Assembly (NCBI RefSeq): GCF_004339765.1
Contig: NZ_SMGO01000003.1
Location: 470,562-534,561, forward strand
DNA: 64,000 nucleotides
Direction: 5' to 3'
DNA from: Albibacterium bauzanense
GTDB lineage: Bacteria; Bacteroidota; Bacteroidia; Sphingobacteriales; Sphingobacteriaceae
Each line of letters starts with the position of its first letter. Position 1 is the stretch's first letter. The notes beneath the pieces are model-generated. The model saw nothing but the letters and a program-made list of their open reading frames with translations. It was not told the origin of the DNA and did no database searches. This document shows, in pieces, positions 16,132 to 25,400 of this stretch. A program made the position numbers and the translations under genes.

Positions 16132-16692
16132 CTATATGATTCTGTAAACCATATGATGGTATAAACCACCCATAAAAGGTTTCTCTTCTACGATTTCGAA
16201 ACCCATATTCTGATAAAGCTTTAGAGCCCGGTCATTGTTAACATCAACCAGCAAACCAACCTTTTTATGCCCAAGCTTTTTGGCCCAGTCAATACCGGCA
16301 ACTATTAACAATTTACCTATTCCCTTTCCTTGTGCAGCTGGATCTACACTAATGGTATCGAGGTAAAATTCACCGGATTCAGTCTCCGGTTCCGGATTGA
16401 AATTTACCAAGCCAAAATGTTCTGCTAAATGATCGAAGAATGGCTTTCTATAGGTTTCTAGCTTTGCACCATCATAAGCACCTATATTTCCGACAACTCC
16501 TTCTTCGTTTTCGTAAACAAGGGTATTCTCAAAACTATATTGATTATCAGTCAACTGAAAAAAGTGCTCAAAAAGAGGGATCACTGGCTCAAGCTGATCG
16601 GAGTTACAAAACTTCATAGCCAGATCTCCCATAGCCTGAACAATTAACGTTGCTACTTTTTTACTATCAGATGGTAAGGCAGGACGAATCAT
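16132..16692 (-). CDS. GNAT-family N-acetyltransferase
   Basis: A 186-residue protein with one acetyltransferase domain. The acetyl-CoA loop is visible as 'LDTISVDPAAQGKGIGKLLIVAGIDWAKKLG' (motif A, Q/RxxGxG/A as QGKGIG) and is followed by 'VNNDRALKLYQNMGFEIVEE' (motif B). Substrate is unknown. It stands alone on the minus strand. The 16693-16873 gap before the VOC gene shows nothing I can support. Confidence 0.9.
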   Translation of the reverse strand: MIRPALPSDSKKVATLIVQAMGDLAMKFCNSDQLEPVIPLFEHFFQLTDNQYSFENTLVYENEEGVVGNIGAYDGAKLETYRKPFFDHLAEHFGLVNFNPEPETESGEFYLDTISVDPAAQGKGIGKLLIVAGIDWAKKLGHKKVGLLVDVNNDRALKLYQNMGFEIVEEKPFMGGLYHHMVYRII

Positions 16693-16873
16693 AGTTAATA
16701 AAAAACGATGTAAAACTTGGGCAAATTAATGATTCAGTTTAATAGTTACCTGATCTTCAATAATATTTAAAGAAAAGAATTCGTTAATTTTATTGGGATT
16801 ACAAGTAAATAGAAAATTACCATCGGATACTAGCTTAAAACAGCAGACAATTTATTAAAATTGAAACTTACAA

Positions 16874-17314
16874 ATGGAACAAAGAATAAGTGTATTATCT
16901 ATCGGAGCAGATGACATAACAGCAATGAGAAATTTCTATGAAGATATTCTAGGATGGAAACCTATAGCTCAAAATAAAGATATTGCTTTTTATAAAATGA
17001 ACGGGTTCTTATTTAGCATTGCTAAACGAAGAGAATTAGCAGATTTTATAGGTGTTAATCCTGACGGAATTGGTTTTCGTGCAGTTACTTTTGGTTATAA
17101 TGTCTCTACTGAAAATGAAGTAAGAGAACTTTACAAAAAGCTTAAAGCTAAAGGAGTTAAAGTGTTGAGTGAACCTACTGCACCACCTTTCGGTGGATTG
17201 TTCTTTTACTTCGAAGATATAGAAGGAAACATCCTTGAAATTGCCTACAATACATTTGTTCTTCTCGATGAAGAAAATAATGCTGTTGACCATAAACCAA
17301 TTGACCATCTATAA
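16874..17314 (+). CDS. VOC-superfamily (glyoxalase-like) protein
   Basis: A 146-residue protein with paired beta-alpha-beta-beta-beta modules of the vicinal oxygen chelate superfamily: 'ITAMRNFYEDILGWKPI', 'DIAFYKMNGFLFSIAKR', 'YKKLKAKGVKVLSEPTAPPFGGLFFYFEDIEGNILEIAYN'. The C-terminal Glu of the 'GNILEI' block is a usual metal ligand. Possible roles are resistance, glyoxalase or dioxygenase activity, none of which can be selected. It is followed 17 bases later by the DUF6157 gene, so they may be co-transcribed. Confidence 0.85.
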   Translation: MEQRISVLSIGADDITAMRNFYEDILGWKPIAQNKDIAFYKMNGFLFSIAKRRELADFIGVNPDGIGFRAVTFGYNVSTENEVRELYKKLKAKGVKVLSEPTAPPFGGLFFYFEDIEGNILEIAYNTFVLLDEENNAVDHKPIDHL

Positions 17315-17331
17315 GTTCAAAATTGAAGCAG

Positions 17332-17775
17332 ATGAAACAACAAGACGGACTACATACGACCAACTATTTTGACACTCTTATTGAAGTTTCAGACGACTGC
17401 AAAGTAACGGCAGGGCAAATTCCGGCTTTAAAGAATGACAAGAAAACAATTGCATCAAGACAATTTGAATTGATTTCTAAAAATCCTTATAAATTCACTT
17501 CTGATGATGTTCTTTTTCAAGTTTATGCAGATAAGAATGATTTAACAGACAAGAAATATAAAACCGCAAGAGAGCAATTTTTCTCCAAAGGGCAACCTTG
17601 TTTCCGAGCTTCACCTCTAACAAAACAATTCGGCTGGGGACTTCATTCTGACTCAAATGGAAAAATTGCACTTTATGGGAGGGAAACAGAAGAATATCAA
17701 CACTTAGCTGAAGATCCGAAAACAAAGAAAGTAAAAGCAATGCGAGAAAATAATATTTTCAGTATACAGCAGTAA
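17332..17775 (+). CDS. DUF6157-family protein
   Basis: A 147-residue cytoplasmic protein from the ATG at 17332; a TTG three codons upstream (17323) is a weaker alternative. The sequence 'TTNYFDTLIEVSDDCKV', 'FELISKNPYKFTSDDVLF', 'FSKGQPCFRASPLTKQFGWGLHSDSNGKIALYGRETEEYQ' matches the DUF6157 pattern of short conserved proteins. No function is known to me. It ends 2 bases before the convergent GH144-like gene. Confidence 0.8.
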   Translation: MKQQDGLHTTNYFDTLIEVSDDCKVTAGQIPALKNDKKTIASRQFELISKNPYKFTSDDVLFQVYADKNDLTDKKYKTAREQFFSKGQPCFRASPLTKQFGWGLHSDSNGKIALYGRETEEYQHLAEDPKTKKVKAMRENNIFSIQQ

Positions 17776-17777
17776 TT

Positions 17778-19199
17778 TTACTGTATTGCCTCAGCAACTT
17801 CTGTATTTGCTGTAAGAACATGTTGCATGCTTGTAAAACCTAGCTTTATAAGACCGGATTGTATTTCTGGTGCGCTCATAAATAAATTCCACAGCAAACC
17901 GCTCCGATGATTTTCGATCATTACAGGAATGGTACCTTGATCAATCGCTAAATAACGCTTTGGAAACCAATTTTCAGTTTCACTAAAAGCATCGTAAAAA
18001 CCATACTTGCCCCAAAGCTTATCTCCAAAATCATAATATAGGTGACGAATAACCTCCATGCTATATTCTGGAGTATAGGGAATGGAAGATATTGCAGCCG
18101 TAGGAGTGATAACACCCAGATCATTTGTAGGACTGTGGGCCGAATATCCATCAACAGAATAGCTGGCTGTCAGCCCCCATGTATCTGCACCATATCCTTT
18201 AAAATTCTTAGGATTTTTAATACTATACTCTCTATCAATCAAAGCATGATTTCTATTTAAAGCCCAATAGTCAGCATACTGATCTTTCAATCCTCTCGGA
18301 TCAAGAGCTAAATAAGAATATTGCGACCAAAAAAGCGGCCCTACGCTTCCCTCATGTCCATTATGTGCGAGTATTACTTTATATCCATACTGTTCTGCGC
18401 TTGATTTTATAGCTCCATTTCTTGCCCACCCTTCATGATATACAGCAGCAGGCACTCCATGTGTTGGCGACGAAGCTGCCAATATATAAGTGATTAAACA
18501 TTCATCATATCCTCTAATAGGAAAATTCATGATCCACCCATAATTAGGGCTCCAATGCCAATAAAGAACATTCTGTTCTCCGTTACGATAAAAATTCCAA
18601 TCAATTCCTTTCCAAAGCTCATCCGCTTTTTTAGCTAAACTCTGTTCTTCAATATTACCTTCATTAAAATATTGCCTAACGCATATTAAAGCTTGAGCCA
18701 TAAATGCCGTTTCTACCAAATCACCTCCATTATCTCTTTCACCAAATGGCTTTACTTTTCCAGTCGGACCATACAACCAATGTGGCCATGCACCATGAAA
18801 ACGATCGGCTTTCGCTAAATAATCTACAATTCTATTTAAGCGATTATAACCTTCAGAACGTGTAATAAATCCTCGCTCTATTCCTACCAAAATAGTCATT
18901 ATACCAAAACCGCTTCCCCCAGTAGTAATTACATCCTGATCATTCTGTGGATATACACCATCTATATGAATGCGTTCGCGGGCAAGGCCTGATATATCTT
19001 CTGCACCTTCCCAGAAGTATTGAAATGTTTGTTTTTGAACAAGGGTAAGTAAAGAATCATCACTGAGCTTGGTTTCTTCGGCAGGAGGTTGAGAATCATC
19101 CAATTTCGGAGAACTGCAACCTATAAAACTAATCAAGCCGACTATAAATAAAACTCTTACAAAGTTTATATTCACTACCAATGTCTTTAAATTCATCAT
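17778..19199 (-). CDS. Glucoamylase-family (PF10091, GH144-like) lipoprotein
   Basis: A 473-residue predicted lipoprotein (lipobox near Cys28 in 'GLISFIGCSS'), so probably on the outer or periplasmic face. The rest is an (alpha/alpha)6-type domain typical of PF10091: 'ITTGGSGFGIMTILVGIERGFI', 'HGAWPHWLYGPTGKVKPF', 'DNGGDLVETAFMAQALI', 'NWFPKRYLAIDQGTIPVMIENHRSGLLWNLFM'. Some members of this family are endo-beta-1,2-glucanases (GH144), which makes beta-1,2-glucan a possible substrate. It is the last gene of the SusCD transcription unit. The polymer is inference. Confidence 0.8.
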   Translation of the reverse strand: MMNLKTLVVNINFVRVLFIVGLISFIGCSSPKLDDSQPPAEETKLSDDSLLTLVQKQTFQYFWEGAEDISGLARERIHIDGVYPQNDQDVITTGGSGFGIMTILVGIERGFITRSEGYNRLNRIVDYLAKADRFHGAWPHWLYGPTGKVKPFGERDNGGDLVETAFMAQALICVRQYFNEGNIEEQSLAKKADELWKGIDWNFYRNGEQNVLYWHWSPNYGWIMNFPIRGYDECLITYILAASSPTHGVPAAVYHEGWARNGAIKSSAEQYGYKVILAHNGHEGSVGPLFWSQYSYLALDPRGLKDQYADYWALNRNHALIDREYSIKNPKNFKGYGADTWGLTASYSVDGYSAHSPTNDLGVITPTAAISSIPYTPEYSMEVIRHLYYDFGDKLWGKYGFYDAFSETENWFPKRYLAIDQGTIPVMIENHRSGLLWNLFMSAPEIQSGLIKLGFTSMQHVLTANTEVAEAIQ

Positions 19200-19231
19200 A
19201 CTATAAAGATATTCCTATTTTACCACTAGCC

Positions 19232-20068
19232 TTATTCTTTGTTGGTAAACAATGCTTTTACTTCATCATCGCTAAGAGCCTTGGTATATACCCTAAATTG
19301 ATCAAGCATACCTGTATAATGAAGCATCCAATCTTGAGAATCTCCCTGGATTCCGATATGTTGCTGATATGCACCAATAACAAATTGAGATGCATCTTTA
19401 AAACTCAATTTACCCAAAGGTTCGCCATCCTTTTTCCGATCGGTAACCGCTGCAGGCAAATCCATCTTTTCTCCATCCATGTATCCGGCAAATTTTGAAG
19501 TATTTTCATCGTAGCTGAAAGCTAAATGATGCCATTTGCCATACATATCAGGAAGCCGATTGAGACCATTATTACCATTGAACTCAACCCAGTTACCTGC
19601 AAAATTAAACTTAAAAAGCATTGAATTATCTGCAGGATTATCATTGCCTTCAATAATAACGAATAGATTTCCCCAGAAATCACTTGTATTCGGCATCATA
19701 AATAAGGATTGGCCTCCGCCTGTATGCTTTTCTGTATTCATCCAGAATGCAACAGTGAAGCTAGTCATTTCTGCTAATTTACCAGCATTTGCATATTGTA
19801 TCTGGCCAGTAGTTGAACCTTTATAAGCCTTCCCTTTAATACCCTCAACATAGCTAATTCCTTTTGCATTACCTTTTGCATCATGAATACTATCAATCGG
19901 ACTATCTTCAAAGGAAAGGAATAATTGAAGCGGACCATTGAGTCGTGCTGTATCATCAGGTATGATATTCATTGGTGGCCTATCCATTTTCTGACAAGCA
20001 CTAAAACTTGCGGCAATCAGGACGATGAAGAGCCCTCCCATTATTGCTTTTGAAAGTATATTTTTCAT
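19232..20068 (-). CDS. LamG-domain surface lipoprotein of the PUL
   Basis: A 278-residue lipoprotein (signal ending 'AASFSAC', Cys25) with one concanavalin-A/LamG-like jelly-roll domain (about 45-275): 'SFTVAFWMNTEKHTGGGQSLFMMP', 'GKWHHLAFSYDENTSKFAGYMDGEKM', 'LHYTGMLDQFRVYTKALSDDEVKALF'. Such domains bind glycans or act as laminarinase-like folds; no catalytic residues were recognised. It occupies the SusE/SusF place after SusD, so a role as a surface glycan-binding protein is likely. Confidence 0.85.
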   Translation of the reverse strand: MKNILSKAIMGGLFIVLIAASFSACQKMDRPPMNIIPDDTARLNGPLQLFLSFEDSPIDSIHDAKGNAKGISYVEGIKGKAYKGSTTGQIQYANAGKLAEMTSFTVAFWMNTEKHTGGGQSLFMMPNTSDFWGNLFVIIEGNDNPADNSMLFKFNFAGNWVEFNGNNGLNRLPDMYGKWHHLAFSYDENTSKFAGYMDGEKMDLPAAVTDRKKDGEPLGKLSFKDASQFVIGAYQQHIGIQGDSQDWMLHYTGMLDQFRVYTKALSDDEVKALFTNKE

Positions 20069-20091
20069 TTTTATCAGTTTAGATGTCCTAA

Positions 20092-21588
20092 TTAATAATC
20101 TGGATTTTGTATCAATACACCTCCGGATTTATCTATTTCTGGTTGAGGTATGGGTAGAAAACGATTCTTATGCTGATATCCTGCACTGGCAAGTACATCA
20201 TCTGCAATTCCCCATCGAACTAAATCAAAGAAACGTTCATTCTCCATGCCCAATTCCACTTGTCTTTCATGTCGGATAGCCTGGCGAAGTGCTGTTTGAT
20301 CTGTCGTTGTTACTTCTGGCAATACAGAAGCATTGCTTCCCCGGGCTCTTGCACGCACCATCTCTAAATACTCTAAAGATTTTTCAATATTAGCTGTTCC
20401 TCCTAATTCATTTGCGGCTTCGGCTGCCATAAGAACAACATCTCCATATCTGATTACACGCATATTAAACCATTCGCCTTGTGTACTGCCGGTTGATCTT
20501 CTTATGTCAGGATCGGTATAAACTTTTTTACTCCAATACGGCCGTGGGAGACCTGCAGGAACAAACTCTCCGTAAGGAGAATTAGTCTGCCCTGTATACA
20601 AAAGCGTCTCATCCTTTCTCGGATCGCCGGCTTCAAAAGCATCTGCCATTTTTTGATTGGGCACATTCCATCCCCAGCCTAAATTCCAATCTCCCGATCC
20701 TCTTACCCCTTGCCGGCTGGCATAGGTAATACCAACTGTTTTATTACTCTGCGAATAAAAGGCTTGAATTTCAAAAACAGACTCCTTACCATTTTCCTGA
20801 GATTCTCTGAAGATCTGATTATAAGGAGTACTTAAATCATAAATTCCAGACATCATAACTGCTTCTGAAGAAGCTAGCGCCCGGGACCACATACTACGAG
20901 CTAAAAATGTTTTAGCCTGCAATGCTAAAGCAGCCCCTTTAGTAACTCTACCTACAAATTGACTACTCCAGCTTGGCGGTAAAATAGCTACAGCTTCTGC
21001 CAGATCTTCATCAATTAATTGATAAATATCAGCAATTGGAGATTTGGCCACTATTGCCTGTGAAGGGTCAGTAATTCTGAAATCAATTTTTGGAACCTCT
21101 CCGAAAGAACGCACTAAATTAAAATACGCGAAAGCCCGAAAGAACTTAGCTTCACCTACATTAATTAACGTAGTAGGGGTTTTCTCTGCGATAGAGTCGG
21201 CAGCTGAAATAACATTATTAGATAAATTTATAAGATTATATTGTCCTGTCCAATAAGAGTTTATCAACCAGAAATCTTTTACATATTGAAATTTATCGAA
21301 AATATTCGCAGCATCTTCTCCATCACCGGGCGCACTACCTTTATCCGCATCGTCTGCGCGCATATTATGAACAGCAATATAAGGCAAACCACTAATCCCC
21401 TCATTTCGAATTCCTCCGCCGTATATTGCAAACACTTGTCCTTCAAGAGATCCCGGGTCTAAATCCTCTTCTGTTAATTGACCAAGAGGCTTCCGATCCA
21501 GAAAATCTTTTTTACATCCCGAGGCGACTACAATCACCATAATTAGTAAAACAGCTAGCTTACTATATATATTGTTTAATTTTTTCAT
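20092..21588 (-). CDS. susD: SusD/RagB-family nutrient-binding outer-membrane lipoprotein
   Basis: A 498-residue SusD homologue: lipobox 'VVASGCKKDFLDRKP' (Cys25), N-terminal TPR-like helices ('NVGEAKFFRAFAYFNLVRSFGEVP') and the C-terminal RagB block ('IRYGDVVLMAAEAANELGG', 'RHERQVELGMENERFFDLVRWG', 'KNRFLPIPQPEIDKSGGVLIQNPDY'). It forms the lid over the SusC porin and hands over the glycan. The ATG at 21588 gives a standard signal peptide; the upstream TTG is less likely. The gap to the SusC stop is 18 bases. Confidence 0.97.
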   Translation of the reverse strand: MKKLNNIYSKLAVLLIMVIVVASGCKKDFLDRKPLGQLTEEDLDPGSLEGQVFAIYGGGIRNEGISGLPYIAVHNMRADDADKGSAPGDGEDAANIFDKFQYVKDFWLINSYWTGQYNLINLSNNVISAADSIAEKTPTTLINVGEAKFFRAFAYFNLVRSFGEVPKIDFRITDPSQAIVAKSPIADIYQLIDEDLAEAVAILPPSWSSQFVGRVTKGAALALQAKTFLARSMWSRALASSEAVMMSGIYDLSTPYNQIFRESQENGKESVFEIQAFYSQSNKTVGITYASRQGVRGSGDWNLGWGWNVPNQKMADAFEAGDPRKDETLLYTGQTNSPYGEFVPAGLPRPYWSKKVYTDPDIRRSTGSTQGEWFNMRVIRYGDVVLMAAEAANELGGTANIEKSLEYLEMVRARARGSNASVLPEVTTTDQTALRQAIRHERQVELGMENERFFDLVRWGIADDVLASAGYQHKNRFLPIPQPEIDKSGGVLIQNPDY

Positions 21589-21606
21589 AACCGTGTTCTT
21601 TAACAA

Positions 21607-24603
21607 TTAGAAATTTAAATTCACACCGAATGTATAAATAGCCGGCACAGGGTATGTGCCATCATCCACTCCAAAAGAAGTAGCGCTTCCACCTATTTCT
21701 GGCGTATAGCCCGTGCTATTTCGAAGGGTGAACACATTTTGCGCATTAACAAAAATTCGCAGAGATTTTAACTTCAACCGATCTAATATTTCTTGATCAA
21801 AGTTGTATCCTAACTGTAAGTTTCTAAGTCGGAAAAAGCTTCCATCCTCAATATAATAAGTAGATGCTAAACGATTATTTGCTCTTCCAGAATCCATAAT
21901 GGGCTCCCAATTAGAAGTTCCTACACCGTGCCACCTATCAAGCCTGTCTTCTAAGAAGTTAAATTGAGCAAAAGCATTCCGATTCCAATTCCTAAAAATC
22001 TCATTGCCATATACTCCCATAAAATCGGTTCCTATGTCAAAGTTTTTATAAGTGAAATTGAGGGAAATACCATAGGTAAGGTCAGGAGTTGGATTACCAA
22101 TGATAGTCCGATCGGCATCATTAATCTCACCATTTCCATCCATATCGCGGAATTTAATATCACCTAATTTGGCTCCAGCAAGTACAGGCGACACTCTCAA
22201 CTCTTCATTTGTTTGGTAAATACCGTCTGAGATATAACCATAAAAATAACCAATCGGGTAGCCGACACTCGTTCTGGAAACACCATCAACAATATCAAAA
22301 CCTTCGTCTAAAAGCTTGTTTACCTTATTATCCATGGTAGTAAGGTTACCGCCTATGGTTAAAGACATATCATCGTTAAAAGACTGCGTCCATGAAGTCG
22401 CTAATTCAATCCCTTTATTGCTTACTTCTCCCGGATTTGAAAGACCTGCCTTCACACCTAGCGAAGCAGGAACAGTTACAATAATTCCTTTCGTATCTTT
22501 ATGATAATACACTGCTTCAAAAGATAATCGGTTATCAAAAGCACCTAGTTCAAAACCTCCTTCCCATGCATACACGCGTTCCCATCTCAAATCACGATAA
22601 GGAACATAAGATGGCTCGTATGCCGGAATAATATTATCTCCAAAAACAGCAGAATTACCTGCAACTAATAATGGATATAACGGATATTGGTTTCCCCCGG
22701 TATTTTGATTTCCAAGTACACCCCAGGATCCCTTTAGCTTTAATCTGTTAATTGAAGACTGATCTTTCATGAAGTCTTCTTCAGATAACAACCAAGCTGC
22801 TCCTACTGCGCCAAAGTTTTGCCATTCATTACCATATTTGAAAAAGCCGGAAGTTCCATCACGACGGAATGAACCGTTTAACAAATATTTGCCTTTATAA
22901 TTATAAAGCACACGTGCTAAAAAAGAAAGTGTTGAACGTTCCCAAGCTGTTCCATCTCCTATTTGGGTATCTGTAGAGCCAATGCCTACATACCATTTAT
23001 CGGGGTCATTTGGTATCGGATCTCCATTACCTTGTGTTCTGCTGGCATTGGTTGATTCATAGGAGTTATAATAACTTGTCCACCCTGCTGTTGCTGTTAA
23101 ATTATGATCGCCAAAGCTGTTTTTATAAGTCAACAACCAATCTGATTGAATTTTAGTAAAGATATTTTGGTTCTGGGAAACGGACGTAATTCTATTCAAT
23201 GGGTCAATCTTACTATCACCGGCAATCTCTGGATTGTAAACATTTACTAAAGGAGAATAGGACCTTCCTTGATTAAACCCATAATCAGCTAAGAAATTAA
23301 CTTTGAAATCGAAATGTTCCAGAAAACCAATTTCTCCAAATACGCTGGCAACAGCACGATATTCACGATTAATCGCTGTATTTCTCCGATCAATGATATC
23401 AACTAATGGGTTCCACACTTGAGCCCGTTGAAAATCTGGAAGGGTATGATATAATCCATATTCATCATTATATACCGGAGCAATCGGTGCGGCACGTACA
23501 GCCCCAGAAACACTTCTTTCCTGAGGTAATTGTGCTCTGTAACCATTGAAATTTACACCGAATTTTAAATTATCAGTGACTTGGAGTTCATCGTTAAGAG
23601 ATAAAGTGATCTTATTAAGTTTTTCATAGTGAATAATACCTTCTTCCTGAGTATATCCTAAACCCATATAAAACTTATTATTTTCTGAAGCACCACTTAC
23701 ACTTAGATTGTTGTAGTTTAAGATACCACGTTGGAATATCTCATCTTGCCAATCGGTATTCGCTGTCCAATTTGTATAATCGTAAGCAGCGATTCCTTCG
23801 TTGGCTCGCTGTTCATCATACAATAATTTAAACCCGGCAGCATCGGTTAATTTCATACGATCAGATACATCCTTGAATCCTACAGTTGAATTAAAGTTAA
23901 AATTCAACTGACCGGCCTTTGCTTGTTTGGTAGTAATAATAATAACTCCGTTTGCACCTCTAACCCCGAAAATGGCCAAAGACGATGGATCTTTTAATAC
24001 TTCCATCGTTTCTATATCGGCAGGGTTGATAAAATTGATGTTATCATTTAAGATTCCATCAACTACATACAATGGCTTTACGCTATTAATTGAATTGGTT
24101 CCTCTAATTCGAATATCTGGCTCTGAACCCGGCCGTCCTGAATTAACAATTTGCACACCAGCTACTTTTCCTTGTATGGAAGAAACAGGATTTGCAGATG
24201 GCTTATCAGCAACATCGCTTCCCTGAACGGTTGTAATTGAGCCTGTTAAATCTCGACGAGCCGCACTACCATAACCAATTACAACAACCTGCTCTAACTC
24301 TTGAGTAGAGGTTACTAATTGCACATCGATTTGTGATTGATTGTTTACAGGTATTTCTTGAGTGCCATAACTGATAAAACTAAACACCAAGGTCGCCGCG
24401 GGATCTACCTGAATTGAATAATTCCCGTCAATATCTGTTTGTGTGCCGTTAGTAGTTCCTTTAACTTGAACTGTAACGCCTGGCACAGTTTCTCCTGTCT
24501 CGGCGTCTCGAACAACGCCTTTCACGGTAATCGCTTCTTGAGCCCATAGATTAGTTGCGAAAAGAAATAAAAATACCGACAGACAATAGGTAATAATTTT
24601 CAT
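21607..24603 (-). CDS. susC: SusC/RagA TonB-dependent outer-membrane transporter
   Basis: A 998-residue protein from the ATG at 24603, which gives a proper signal peptide (MKIITYCLSVFLFLFATNLWAQ); an upstream alternative would add 33 residues before it. The CarboxypepD_reg-like domain (about 25-105, 'VKGVVRDAETGETVPGVTVQVKG') is followed by the TonB box/plug ('VVVIGYGSAARRDLTGSITTVQGSDV', 'IRGTNSINSVKPLYVVDG') and a 22-strand barrel ending 'TFGVNLNF'. It imports oligosaccharide in concert with SusD. First gene of the PUL. No anti-sigma or HTCS regulator is adjacent. Confidence 0.97.
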   Translation of the reverse strand: MKIITYCLSVFLFLFATNLWAQEAITVKGVVRDAETGETVPGVTVQVKGTTNGTQTDIDGNYSIQVDPAATLVFSFISYGTQEIPVNNQSQIDVQLVTSTQELEQVVVIGYGSAARRDLTGSITTVQGSDVADKPSANPVSSIQGKVAGVQIVNSGRPGSEPDIRIRGTNSINSVKPLYVVDGILNDNINFINPADIETMEVLKDPSSLAIFGVRGANGVIIITTKQAKAGQLNFNFNSTVGFKDVSDRMKLTDAAGFKLLYDEQRANEGIAAYDYTNWTANTDWQDEIFQRGILNYNNLSVSGASENNKFYMGLGYTQEEGIIHYEKLNKITLSLNDELQVTDNLKFGVNFNGYRAQLPQERSVSGAVRAAPIAPVYNDEYGLYHTLPDFQRAQVWNPLVDIIDRRNTAINREYRAVASVFGEIGFLEHFDFKVNFLADYGFNQGRSYSPLVNVYNPEIAGDSKIDPLNRITSVSQNQNIFTKIQSDWLLTYKNSFGDHNLTATAGWTSYYNSYESTNASRTQGNGDPIPNDPDKWYVGIGSTDTQIGDGTAWERSTLSFLARVLYNYKGKYLLNGSFRRDGTSGFFKYGNEWQNFGAVGAAWLLSEEDFMKDQSSINRLKLKGSWGVLGNQNTGGNQYPLYPLLVAGNSAVFGDNIIPAYEPSYVPYRDLRWERVYAWEGGFELGAFDNRLSFEAVYYHKDTKGIIVTVPASLGVKAGLSNPGEVSNKGIELATSWTQSFNDDMSLTIGGNLTTMDNKVNKLLDEGFDIVDGVSRTSVGYPIGYFYGYISDGIYQTNEELRVSPVLAGAKLGDIKFRDMDGNGEINDADRTIIGNPTPDLTYGISLNFTYKNFDIGTDFMGVYGNEIFRNWNRNAFAQFNFLEDRLDRWHGVGTSNWEPIMDSGRANNRLASTYYIEDGSFFRLRNLQLGYNFDQEILDRLKLKSLRIFVNAQNVFTLRNSTGYTPEIGGSATSFGVDDGTYPVPAIYTFGVNLNF

Positions 24604-24876
24604 ACGCTTACAAATTAATTTTAACGAATAGGTATAACAAGTCCTATATAAAAATCTCGACAAAACAAGCGTAAAAGCAAACACAGGTACCTTTACTCTC
24701 ATTTAACCGAAAGAATACATGTAATAGTAGCAACCATTAAAACAGAGTAATGTTTTAATTAGTAAGCATTTGAACAAAAAAAATAGATTAGCTAAAAGAT
24801 TTTTTCTTAAACAGAAATTATTTTAAGTAGGGAGTACTTAAGAGTTCGTAATCATTTATATTTAAGTCGACATCAA

Positions 24877-25251
24877 CTACGAGCATTCTTTACAAAGGCC
24901 AACAAGCACACAGTTCAGATTTTCAACTTTGTAGCTTTCAGGAACTGAGTATTCAACAATTGATGGAAGACACTCAATAGTTTCGCATTTTGTACAGCGA
25001 AAATGAAAATGATTTCCAGGAATAATCACATCATCACATTTTACGCAAACAGCAAAATACTGCTTTCCATCGTCAGCAACTATCTTATGGACTATCTCAT
25101 CTTCACAAAAACGGTTTAATATTCTATAAACAGTAGCTCGATCAGCATCAACAGTCATTTGCTTTATAATAGCATCTTGACTCATTGCCCTTCTTTTACT
25201 TGCCAATACAGCCAAAACAGCTTCTTGTGTTGCAGTATTTCTTCGTTTCAT
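24877..25251 (-). CDS. Fur-family transcriptional regulator
   Basis: A 124-residue regulator with an N-terminal winged helix ('TQEAVLAVLASKRRAMSQDAIIKQMTVDADRATVYRILNRFCEDEIVHKI') and a C-terminal dimerisation domain with metal sites: 'HFHFRCTKCETIECL' and terminal 'CKECS', plus 'CVKCDD'. The His and two CxxC pairs suggest a structural zinc and a sensing site. Fur, Zur and PerR subtypes cannot be separated with confidence; the short C-terminus is unusual. It is divergent from a flavoprotein gene with tandem operator-like repeats in between, one covering its own -33 element, which implies autorepression. The 24604-24876 gap downstream holds the SusC upstream region and no further gene. Confidence 0.88.
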   Translation of the reverse strand: MKRRNTATQEAVLAVLASKRRAMSQDAIIKQMTVDADRATVYRILNRFCEDEIVHKIVADDGKQYFAVCVKCDDVIIPGNHFHFRCTKCETIECLPSIVEYSVPESYKVENLNCVLVGLCKECS

Positions 25252-25258
25252 ATCACTC

Positions 25259-25290
25259 CAAAGTTAAGCAAAAGATACTATTGCGACAAA
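25259..25290 (-). promoter_or_regulatory. Promoter of the Fur-family gene
   Basis: On the minus strand: TTTG (25287-25290), 20 bases, TAACTTTG (25259-25266), matching the Bacteroidota consensus. The predicted start lies only a few bases before the ATG at 25251, so the transcript may be nearly leaderless. The -33 element lies inside the left operator repeat. Confidence 0.7.
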
Positions 25291-25325
25291 TTTGCATTAA
25301 TCTATTGCGACAGTGTTGCATTAAT
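25278..25325. promoter_or_regulatory. Two tandem 24-bp operator repeats (Fur-family type)
   Basis: Two head-to-tail 24-bp repeats, 25278-25301 and 25302-25325, are identical in 21 of 24 positions and differ only at the central three bases (AAT versus GTG). Each holds a 15-bp dyad of form TGCGACA-N3-TTGCA (25282-25296 and 25306-25320); the right copy is a near-perfect 7-1-7 palindrome TGCGACA-G-TGTTGCA. The 7-1-7 layout is typical of Fur-family sites. The repeats overlap the -33 elements of both divergent promoters. Binding by the adjacent regulator is inference. Confidence 0.75.
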
Positions 25326-25345
25326 GAAATCTTTGCTTACATTTG
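25315..25345 (+). promoter_or_regulatory. Promoter of the flavoprotein gene
   Basis: GTTG (25315-25318), 19 bases, TACATTTG (25338-25345): one mismatch from the Bacteroidota consensus. The predicted start is near 25351, giving about 50 bases of leader. The -33 element lies in the right operator repeat. Confidence 0.65.
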
Positions 25346-25400
25346 TTGAAACATTATGCAGAAAAAGTAATTATTATCTGCATTTACAAAATATAAAAGT

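Noticed and set aside
17778..19199. True starch glucoamylase (GH15)
   Set aside because: The family is PF10091, which is distinct from GH15; sequence features match GH144-like proteins.
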